Source: Streptomyces actinomycinicus | GTDB taxonomy: Bacteria > Actinomycetota > Actinomycetes > Streptomycetales > Streptomycetaceae | Direction: 5' to 3' | Assembly (NCBI RefSeq): GCF_016741775.1 | Contig: NZ_JAERRK010000002.1 | Location: 62,001 to 126,000 of the forward strand | Length of the DNA stretch: 64,000 nt | In this document: positions 57,933 to 64,000 of the stretch, one piece after another | How positions within the stretch are numbered: position 1 is the first letter of the stretch | Layout: each line of letters begins with the position of its first letter | Notes under the pieces: model-generated | What the model was told of the DNA's origin: nothing | Databases searched by the model: none | Seen by the model: only the letters and a program-made list of their open reading frames with translations | Position numbers and translations under genes: made by a program

Positions 57933-59501
57933 ATGGTTACTGTCACACATTCCGCCGGGACGCGGCACGCCCCCTCACGCCGCTGGTGGGCCCTCGGGGC
58001 CCTGGTCGCGAGCATGCTGGTGCTCGGCTTCGACACGACGATCCTCAACGTGGCCCTGCCGACCATGGCCGAGCAGCTGGGCGCGACCACCGGTCAGCAG
58101 CAGTGGATGGCGGACGCGTACATCGTGGTGTTCGCCGCGCTCATGCTCCCGGCCGGCCTGCTCGGCGACCGGTTCGGACGGCGGCTGATGCTGATCACCG
58201 GGCTCGTGATCTTCCTCGCCGGCTCGCTGGTGGGCGCCGTCGCCGGCGACGTGGACGCGGTCGTCGCCGCCCGCGCGGTCATGGGCGTCGGCGCGGCGCT
58301 GATCACTCCGCTCGCCCTGTCGGTGCTGCCCTCGCTGTTCGGTCCTGACGAGCGCACCAAGGCCGTGAGCATCATCTCGACCGCATCGGCGCTCGGCCTC
58401 CCGCTCGGCCCGATCATCGGCGGCTGGCTGCTCGACCACTTCTGGTGGGGTTCGGTGTTCCTGGTCAACGTGCCCATGGCGGCGATCGGCATCGCGGCCT
58501 GCGTGTTCCTGCTCCCCGAGACCAGGGACCCCGCCTCCCCCCGGGTCGACGCCCTCTCCACGGCCTGCGCCGCGGCCGGCCTCGGCGCCCTCGTCTACGC
58601 GATCATCGAGGCCCCCGACCGCGGCTGGAGCGACCCCCTGGTCCTTGGCCTGCTCGCCGCGGCGACGGCCCTGATCGCCCTGCTGGTGCTGTGGGAACGC
58701 CGGACGGACCGCCCCATGCTCGACATGACCCTGCTCGGCCACCGGGGTTTCCTGCTCAACACCGTCGCCGCGACCCTGGTGATGTTCGTGCTGTCCGGCC
58801 TGCTGTTCGTGCTGCCGCAGTACCTCCAGGCCGTGCTCGGCAACGACGCGCTCGGCACCGGTGTCCGGCTGCTGCCGATGATCGGCGGTCTGATGGCCGC
58901 CACGCGCGGGGCGCCGCTCACCGTCCAGCGGTTCGGTGCCCGCGCCACGGTCAGCGCGGGCCTGGTGGTGCTCGCCTTCGCCGCGTTCCTCGGCAGCCGT
59001 ACGACGGCCGGCTCCGGCTACGGCTTCACCGCGCTGTGGCTCTCCATCGCCGGCGTCGGATTCGGTTTCGCGCTGGTCCCGGCCATGTCGGGGGCGCTCG
59101 CCACCCTGCCGAAGGACCGGGCCGGCAGCGGCTCGGGGCTGCTCATGACGCTGCGCCAGGTCGGCGGTGCCATCGGCATCGCCCTGCTCGGCAGCCTGCT
59201 GGCCGGTGCCTTCCGCGACCGGCTGGACGTGACCGCACTGCCCCCGGGGCTCGCGGACACCGCCGGGGACTCCGTCGTCGCCGCCCACCTCGTGGCCCGG
59301 CAGGCGGGCTCGGCGCACCTGGCGGCCTCCGCGGACGGCGCGTACGTCCACGGCATGGGCCTGGTCCTGCTGGTGTGCGGCGCGGCGGCACTCGTCTCGG
59401 CACTGCTGGCCGCCGCGTTCCTGCCGGGCACGCCCGCCACGACGACCGGGCCGGGGGACGCCGCGCAGATGGTCACGCCGGGGAGCGATGCCGGACAATG
59501 A
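57933..59501 (+). CDS. MFS multidrug exporter, DHA2 (14-TM) family
   Basis: 522 residues and about 14 helices. DHA2 motifs: LGFDTTILNVALPTMAEQLGATTGQQQWMADAYIVVFAALMLPAGLLGDRFGRRLMLITGL (motif A), VMGVGAALITPLALSVLPSLF, SALGLPLGPIIGGWLLDHFWWGSVFLVNVPMAA (motif C). It exports hydrophobic drugs or dyes with protons; the substrate is unknown. Its stop codon overlaps the TetR gene start by 4 bp (ATGA). The ATG is not preceded by a Shine-Dalgarno, consistent with a leaderless transcript. Confidence 0.93.
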   Translation: MVTVTHSAGTRHAPSRRWWALGALVASMLVLGFDTTILNVALPTMAEQLGATTGQQQWMADAYIVVFAALMLPAGLLGDRFGRRLMLITGLVIFLAGSLVGAVAGDVDAVVAARAVMGVGAALITPLALSVLPSLFGPDERTKAVSIISTASALGLPLGPIIGGWLLDHFWWGSVFLVNVPMAAIGIAACVFLLPETRDPASPRVDALSTACAAAGLGALVYAIIEAPDRGWSDPLVLGLLAAATALIALLVLWERRTDRPMLDMTLLGHRGFLLNTVAATLVMFVLSGLLFVLPQYLQAVLGNDALGTGVRLLPMIGGLMAATRGAPLTVQRFGARATVSAGLVVLAFAAFLGSRTTAGSGYGFTALWLSIAGVGFGFALVPAMSGALATLPKDRAGSGSGLLMTLRQVGGAIGIALLGSLLAGAFRDRLDVTALPPGLADTAGDSVVAAHLVARQAGSAHLAASADGAYVHGMGLVLLVCGAAALVSALLAAAFLPGTPATTTGPGDAAQMVTPGSDAGQ

Positions 59502-60139
59502 CCCGCATGACGGCCGCACGTTCCCCCTACGACCCCGCCGACCGCCCCCGACTCGGGCTGCGGGAGCGGAAGAAGATCAAGACCCGTGAGGCGATCCGGG
59601 CCGCGACCTACGCACTGGTCAGGGAGCAGGGGTACGACGCCACGACGATCGAGCAGATCGCCGAGCGGGCGGAGGTGTCGCCGTCGACCGTCTTCCGCTA
59701 CTTCCCGACCAAGGAGGACATCGTCCTCACGGACGAGTACGACCCGCTGATGCTGGAGGAGCTGCGCGCACGGCCCGAGGACGAGCCGTGGATGGACTCC
59801 CTCCGGCACGTGATGCGCAAGGCCCTCGACCTGAGCGAGCAGGAGGACCCCGAGGTGCTCCGGCTGCGGGCGCAGCTCGGGTACCAGGTCCCCGCCATCC
59901 GCTCCCGCTACTTCGAGAGCATGACCGAGACCGGGCGCCTGCTCCGCCGGGCCCTCGCGGAGCGCACCGGCCGCGACCCGGAGAGCCTGGAGGTGCGGGT
60001 CAGCGCGATGGCCCTCATCGGCGGCATGATGGAGGTCTCCATGTACTGGGCGGAGAACGGCTTCGAGGGTGAGCTGCGGGACCTCATGGAGCGGGCCCTG
60101 GACGTCATGGAGCACGGCCCGGCCGCCGAAAACCCCTGA
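59498..60139 (+). CDS. TetR-family regulator of the MFS exporter
   Basis: 213 residues. The N-terminal HTH is KIKTREAIRAATYALVREQGYDATTIEQIAERAEVSPSTVFRYFPTKEDIVL (residues about 26-77). The helical ligand domain after it contains MDSLRHVMRKALDLSEQEDPEVLRLRAQLGYQVPAIRSRYFESMTETGRLLRRALAERTGRDPESLEV. It most likely represses the operon it belongs to, through the palindrome at 57901-57920. ATG 59498 overlaps the exporter stop codon. Confidence 0.9.
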   Translation: MTRMTAARSPYDPADRPRLGLRERKKIKTREAIRAATYALVREQGYDATTIEQIAERAEVSPSTVFRYFPTKEDIVLTDEYDPLMLEELRARPEDEPWMDSLRHVMRKALDLSEQEDPEVLRLRAQLGYQVPAIRSRYFESMTETGRLLRRALAERTGRDPESLEVRVSAMALIGGMMEVSMYWAENGFEGELRDLMERALDVMEHGPAAENP

Positions 60140-60172
60140 GGTCCACGTCACCGTCCATGACATCCTGGCGGG

Positions 60173-60904
60173 GTGAACCGACCCGAGATCCACGTCGAAG
60201 TCGCCCCCGAGCTGCATCTGTTCGTGCCGGCCGCCCTCCGCGGCGCAGCCACCGCGCTCGCCACGGACGGCGTCTCGACCCTCGGCCACGTCGTCGAGTC
60301 CCTCGGGGTTCCGCTCACCGAGGTCGGCACGCTGGTCGTGGACGACCGCGAGGTGCCCGTCTCGCACATCCCGGCGGCCGGCGAGCGGGTCTCGGTCCGT
60401 GCGGTGGAACGACCCCAGCAGGTCCCCGGCGCACCCCTGCGCTTCCTCCTCGACGTCCACCTGGGCACCCTCGCCCGCCGGCTGCGGCTGCTCGGCGTGG
60501 ACACGGCCTACGAGTCGACGGACATCGGCGACCCGGCGCTCGCGGCCCGCTCGGCGGCCGAGAAGCGGGTGATGCTCAGCCGCGACCGGGGCCTGCTGCG
60601 CCGCCGTGAACTGTGGGCCGGGGCGTTCGTGTACAGCACCCGCCCCGACGACCAGCTCCACGACGTCCTGGACCGCTTCGCCCCCGAGCTGCGCCCCTGG
60701 ACCCGGTGCACCGCCTGCAACGGCCTGCTGCGGGAGGCCACCAAGGACAAGGTGGCCGACCAGCTCAAGGGCGGGACGCAGCGGTCGTACGACGTCTTCG
60801 CCCAGTGCACGGACTGCGGTCGCGCGTACTGGAAGGGCGCGCACCACGACCAGCTGGAAGCGATCGTGGCACGCGCCCTGGCGGACTTCAGCGGAGGACG
60901 GTGA
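60173..60904 (+). CDS. Mut7-C RNase domain protein with N-terminal ubiquitin-like domain
   Basis: 243 residues. The N-terminal 80 residues are a ubiquitin-like MoaD-type domain (HVEVAPELHLFVPAALRGAATALATDGVSTLGHVVESLGVPLTEVGTLVVDDREVPV). The Mut7-C PIN-like domain starts FLLDVHLGTLARRLRLLGVDTAYESTDIGDPALAARSAAEKRVMLSRDRGLLRRREL, with conserved Asp residues. Zinc-ribbon CxxC pairs are in RCTACNGLL and QCTDCGRAYWKGAHHDQ. An RNA-processing role is predicted from the family; the target is unknown. It starts at GTG 60173. Confidence 0.87.
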   Translation: MNRPEIHVEVAPELHLFVPAALRGAATALATDGVSTLGHVVESLGVPLTEVGTLVVDDREVPVSHIPAAGERVSVRAVERPQQVPGAPLRFLLDVHLGTLARRLRLLGVDTAYESTDIGDPALAARSAAEKRVMLSRDRGLLRRRELWAGAFVYSTRPDDQLHDVLDRFAPELRPWTRCTACNGLLREATKDKVADQLKGGTQRSYDVFAQCTDCGRAYWKGAHHDQLEAIVARALADFSGGR

Positions 60905-60906
60905 CG

Positions 60907-60926
60907 CACCGCGCGGGGGCGCGGTG
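60907..60926. terminator. Short convergent terminator
   Basis: 8-bp arms CACCGCGC (60907-60914) and GCGCGGTG (60919-60926) with a GGGG loop, between the Mut7-C and galactose-oxidase-like genes. Confidence 0.5.
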
Positions 60927-60927
60927 A

Positions 60928-63324
60928 CTAACGCACATCAGCCTTCCCGCACGCGACCTTGTCCCTGTTGCGGTCCAGGCCGAGGGGATCGTCCCCGCCG
61001 TTGACCTTCAGCCGGCCGTAGTGGTTGCGCTGCAGCCAGGCGCAGCGGGCCGCCGCCGTCTTGTGCACCTTCGGCGGGAAGGCCGTCGGCACGCACACGT
61101 TGACCGAGCCGTAGTGCCGGTCGCAGCCGGACAGCGTCGGGCTGACCTTCTGCGACGTGCGCTTCTTGCCGGGGCCGGTGACCTTGCCGGTCAGCGAGTC
61201 GGCGAAGGAGTGGACGTGCGGGGAGGCGGCGGAGGCGCTCAGGGCCGTCGGCCCCGTCAGATGCACCCACTTGGCCACCGACGGCACACCGTTGGCATCG
61301 ACCGCGAAGAGCATGTACCAGCCGGGCGGGGCCAGGTTGGGGTTGCTCGTCACGTTCAGGTCGACGTTGTTGCCGTCCACCGACAGCGGCAGGTCGACGA
61401 AGCGCTGGTTCGGGTCGGAGGAGTGGGTCACCGCGGCGGGGCGGATGAGTTCCGCCTTGGCGATGGGCCGGTCGACCGTGATCCGCTGCGTATCCCCGTA
61501 CTTCCACTCCTGGTCGATCAACGAGGTGATCGCGGGCCGGGTGCCCTTGTAGAGGTAGGGCGGGGTGTAGATGGACACGTTGTGGTTCCAGGTGCCGTTG
61601 CCCGGGTTGTCGCCGGTGGCCATCACCCGGCCGTCGGGCAGCAGGAACGCCGAGGAGTGGTAGCCGCGGGACTCGGGGTCGGCGGCCACCGGGTCGAAGG
61701 TGTTCGTCCCGGGGTCGTAGACCGAGGACTCGTACACCGGGTCGGCCCGGTTGTGCAGGGCTCCGCCGGTCTCCAGCACCTTGCCGTCGGGCAGCAGCAC
61801 GGCGGAGACGTACATCTTGCCCTGGTTGCCGGTCTCGGCGACCTTGCCGGCGCCGAGGTCGACCGTGCCCTGCGGGAGCGGCGGCCCTGCGACGTACGAC
61901 GGGTTCGGCTGCTTGAGGTCGATCAGGTCGGTGAGCCGGTTGCCGTCGGGGTTGGAGTCGATGTTCCCGCCGCCGAGGGTGAGCACCTTCTGGTCCTGCG
62001 CCGGGGGCAGCAGCACGGACGCCGACTGGTCGCGCTCGTCCTTCTTCTGCAGGCCGGGGATCTGCGTGACCGTGTTGGCGTCGTAGTCGTAGATCGCCGA
62101 GCCGGTGCCCGGGATGTTGTTGCCGAAGACGTGGCTGCCGGAGTAGAAGAGGCGGCCGTCCTGCATGAGGATCATCGCCGGGTACAGACCCCAGTACGAC
62201 CAGGTCTGGTTGACCTTCCACAGCGGCTGCCACTGCCGGTCCTTGTCGGACCAGCGCTCGGCGGTCACCGACCCGGTGGAGTCCTCGCGGAGCCCGCCGA
62301 AGGAGATGACGTCACCGTTGCCGAGTTCGGTCGCCGACGGGTACCAGTGGCCGTCGTTCAGGTCGTTGGTCTTGCTGTAGGTCTCGGTCTTCGGATCGAA
62401 GATGTAGGAGTCCTTGAAGCCCTCGTAGCCGTGCCCGCCCGCGACCGGGTACGCCTTGTTGCCGCTCATGACGAGCACCCGGCCGTCCTGCAGCTGGACG
62501 TGGCCCGCGCAGAACATGTCCTTGGGCGTGGGGACGACCTTGTAGGTGCCCTTGGCCGGGTCGTACACCGCGGAGGTGAACGTGCCCGCGTTGAACTGCT
62601 CCTCGCTGTTGCCGGAGCCGGCGATGAGGAGCACCTTGCCGTTGCTGAGGACGACGGAGTGCATGGAGCGGACCGGGTTCTTCGTCGCCAGCACCGACCA
62701 GCTGCCGTTGGCGCACTGGTCGGCGCTCCCGGTGCACCGGGCGGGCGGGGGCGGGGCGGCGACCTGCTCCATGGTGTAGTCGTCGGTGGTCGCCGAGCCG
62801 GTGCCGTAGACGGAGACACCCCAGGTGATCCGGTCGGTGCCGGCCGGGACCTCGGGGGTGCGCACCGTGGCCTGTGTCCAGCCGGAGGCCATGTCGAGGG
62901 TCTTGAGGTCGGTCCAGTACTGCCAGCCGGCGGTGGTGTCGTGCCGGAACAGGGTGATGTTGGCGTCGGGGGTCGTGGTCTTGTACCAGAGCCCGAGGTC
63001 GTACTGCTTGCCGACGGAGACCACCGGCGCGCAGTCGGTGGACTCGGTGATCAGCGCCTTGCGGTCGCCGTCGACCCGTCGGGTCAGGGAGACCTTCATC
63101 GCCTTGGCGCCGGAGTGGGCGTCGGAGGTGGTCGCGAAGCTGAAGTCGTTGTCGCCCCAGCCCGACTTCTCCCAGCAGTACGGCATGTCGCCGGTGCCGG
63201 CGGTCTCGAAGCCGGGGTTCTTGACGAGGTTCGCGGCCTCGGCGCTCTGCGGCGCGGTGAGGAGCAGACCGGCGGTCAGGGCGCCCACCCCGGCCAGTGC
63301 GGTCCGTCTGCGGTATCTGCTCAC
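60928..63324 (-). CDS. Secreted galactose-oxidase-like radical copper oxidase with Excalibur-type C-terminus
   Basis: 798 residues. A GTG start with AAGGAGA upstream precedes a signal peptide (TALAGVGALTAGLLLTAPQSAEA), a CBM-like jelly roll (about 31-190: LVKNPGFETAGTGDMPYCWEKSGWG), then a kelch propeller. Radical copper oxidase residues are all present: Cys272 in FCAGHVQL and Tyr328 in GHWYPSAT (thioether pair), Tyr555-His556 in RGYHSSAF, and His581 in WNHNVSIYTPPYLY. An early-set domain (about 595-700) follows. The last 60 residues end GGDDPLGLDRNRDKVACGK, like an Excalibur calcium-binding motif. It oxidises primary alcohols or glycans outside the cell; the substrate is unknown. It overlaps the GT2 gene by 4 bp. 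Confidence 0.9.
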   Translation of the reverse strand: MSRYRRRTALAGVGALTAGLLLTAPQSAEAANLVKNPGFETAGTGDMPYCWEKSGWGDNDFSFATTSDAHSGAKAMKVSLTRRVDGDRKALITESTDCAPVVSVGKQYDLGLWYKTTTPDANITLFRHDTTAGWQYWTDLKTLDMASGWTQATVRTPEVPAGTDRITWGVSVYGTGSATTDDYTMEQVAAPPPPARCTGSADQCANGSWSVLATKNPVRSMHSVVLSNGKVLLIAGSGNSEEQFNAGTFTSAVYDPAKGTYKVVPTPKDMFCAGHVQLQDGRVLVMSGNKAYPVAGGHGYEGFKDSYIFDPKTETYSKTNDLNDGHWYPSATELGNGDVISFGGLREDSTGSVTAERWSDKDRQWQPLWKVNQTWSYWGLYPAMILMQDGRLFYSGSHVFGNNIPGTGSAIYDYDANTVTQIPGLQKKDERDQSASVLLPPAQDQKVLTLGGGNIDSNPDGNRLTDLIDLKQPNPSYVAGPPLPQGTVDLGAGKVAETGNQGKMYVSAVLLPDGKVLETGGALHNRADPVYESSVYDPGTNTFDPVAADPESRGYHSSAFLLPDGRVMATGDNPGNGTWNHNVSIYTPPYLYKGTRPAITSLIDQEWKYGDTQRITVDRPIAKAELIRPAAVTHSSDPNQRFVDLPLSVDGNNVDLNVTSNPNLAPPGWYMLFAVDANGVPSVAKWVHLTGPTALSASAASPHVHSFADSLTGKVTGPGKKRTSQKVSPTLSGCDRHYGSVNVCVPTAFPPKVHKTAAARCAWLQRNHYGRLKVNGGDDPLGLDRNRDKVACGKADVR

Positions 63325-64000
63325 ACGGCTCTCCTTGCGGTCGTACGGTTCCCGGCTCGGCGGCGCGGGAGATAGACCAGCGCTTCGGTTCCCGCGAAGC
63401 GCAGGACGAACGTCAGCACCAGCGCCAGTGCGGTGGCGGGCAGGGCGCCCATGCCGAACCGGTCCACGAGCAGCGCGATGAGCGGGATGCGCAGCACGAG
63501 GTCGGCGTTGGCGAGCAGGGCGAACCGGCCGAGCCGGTCCCAGCCGCGGCGGTGCGCTCGGCGGTCCCGGAACAGCAGCTGCTCGATGAGCAGGAAGTTC
63601 CAGGCGACGCCGAGCTGGTTGGCGAGGATCTCGGCGGGCACGTAGTGCAGGCCGAGGGCGGTGAGGGCGTACAGGCCCAGCAGGTTGGGCACGAATCCGC
63701 TCGCGCCGATCAGCCCGAAGCCGATCATCCGGGCGAGGGGCGTGGCGGTGCGCAGGCCGGCGAGGTGGCGCAGGAAGCGGAAGCCCTCCTTGGCCGTGGA
63801 CTTGGACTCGCCGGCGAACCGGTCCTGGAAGACGAACGGCACCTCGGCGACCCGGCGGGGGCGGCTGCGGACGGCCAGTTCGAGCAGGATCTTGTAGCCG
63901 AGCGGCCTGAGGACGTCCGGGGTGACGGCGCTGCGGCGGATGGCGAAGAAGCCGCTCATCGGGTCGCTGACGCCGTGCAGCCGGCGCGGGAACAGGGCCT
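63321..64000 (-). CDS. GT2 glycosyltransferase with C-terminal GtrA-like domain (5' part cut off by window)
   Basis: The frame is open to the window end, so only the C-terminal part (at least 225 residues) is present. RRLHGVSDPMSGFFAIRRSAVTPDVLRPLGYKILLELAVRSRPRRVAEVPFVFQDRFAGESKSTAKEGFRFLRHL is the end of a dolichyl-phosphate-mannose synthase-type GT2 domain. Four helices follow (for example MIGFGLIGASGFVPNLLGLYALTALGL), making a GtrA-type domain; the pair suggests polyprenyl-phosphate glycan transfer across the membrane. Its stop overlaps the start of the galactose-oxidase-like gene (GTGA, 63321-63324), so they form one operon. Confidence 0.88.
   Translation of the reverse strand, partial: ALFPRRLHGVSDPMSGFFAIRRSAVTPDVLRPLGYKILLELAVRSRPRRVAEVPFVFQDRFAGESKSTAKEGFRFLRHLAGLRTATPLARMIGFGLIGASGFVPNLLGLYALTALGLHYVPAEILANQLGVAWNFLLIEQLLFRDRRAHRRGWDRLGRFALLANADLVLRIPLIALLVDRFGMGALPATALALVLTFVLRFAGTEALVYLPRRRAGNRTTARRAV

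Noticed and set aside
1..64000. tRNA, rRNA, insertion sequences, integrase or prophage genes
   Set aside because: None recognised on either strand; no transposase or integrase motifs and no tRNA-like cloverleaf was seen. A tRNAscan run would confirm.

Overview
The window is high-GC actinobacterial chromosome, almost certainly Streptomyces. Evidence: third codon positions are nearly saturated with G/C, GTG starts are common, OxyR/AhpCD have actinobacterial architecture, and the window holds a paired XRE(DUF5753)/DUF397/HATPase regulator set, an actinobacterial Tad locus and a GH18 chitinase preceded by DasR-type sites. About 59 protein-coding genes are supported (two cut by the window ends, one frameshifted). 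No rRNA, tRNA, CRISPR array, insertion sequence or prophage was recognised.

Layout. 0-9 kb is core: the end of an FtsX-type permease, oxyR divergent from ahpC-ahpD (with a 37-bp OxyR-type site between), an AI-2E-type membrane protein, a secreted SLT lysozyme-like protein, a PIN-PhoH protein and uppS. 9-12.5 kb carries a methyltransferase, a DinB-like protein, an F420-type oxidoreductase and a DUF192 protein, several carrying tandem repeats. 12.8-24.2 kb, all on the minus strand, is a complete-looking Tad/Flp locus: a zinc-ribbon protein, CpaB, TadZ, two TadE-like pseudopilins, TadA, TadB, TadC, a histidine kinase and response regulator, Flp pilin, a TadG-like protein, a lipoprotein and an OmpA-domain protein. 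A chitinase gene lies upstream of it. 26.5-32.9 kb is a polymorphic-toxin operon: SseB-like protein, unknown protein, 1564-residue WXG/RHS protein with an HNH-like tip, and an Imm50-like immunity protein. 32.9-35.5 kb has an Rpn-like nuclease-fold protein and an ATPase/XRE/DUF397 regulatory set.

35.5-39.5 kb: HAD phosphatase, lipoprotein, secreted M14 carboxypeptidase, PH-like protein. 39.5-46.5 kb: a divergent catabolic locus. A PfkB kinase, IclR regulator, RidA and GntP permease on the minus strand face a D-serine-dehydratase-like enzyme and an N-acyl-D-amino-acid deacylase on the plus strand, which suggests N-acyl-D-amino-acid or D-amino-acid use. 46.5-50.3 kb: serine protease, frameshifted membrane protein, aminotransferase, unknown protein behind a Fur-type box. 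50.5-54.9 kb: a tightly overlapping four-gene operon (membrane-anchored binding protein, TelA, binding protein-VWA fusion, XpaC-like protein), the best candidate for an under-described system. 55-64 kb: GTP-dependent PEPCK, hemolysin III family protein, MFS exporter with its TetR regulator, Mut7-C RNase, a large galactose-oxidase-like protein and a GT2-GtrA fusion running off the end.

A recurring oddity is the number of independent short tandem repeats (8, 18, 22, 27, 27, 35, 39 and 66 bp periods, plus hexamers). Several are in frame inside genes, and two duplicate the 3' end of a gene just beyond its stop codon.
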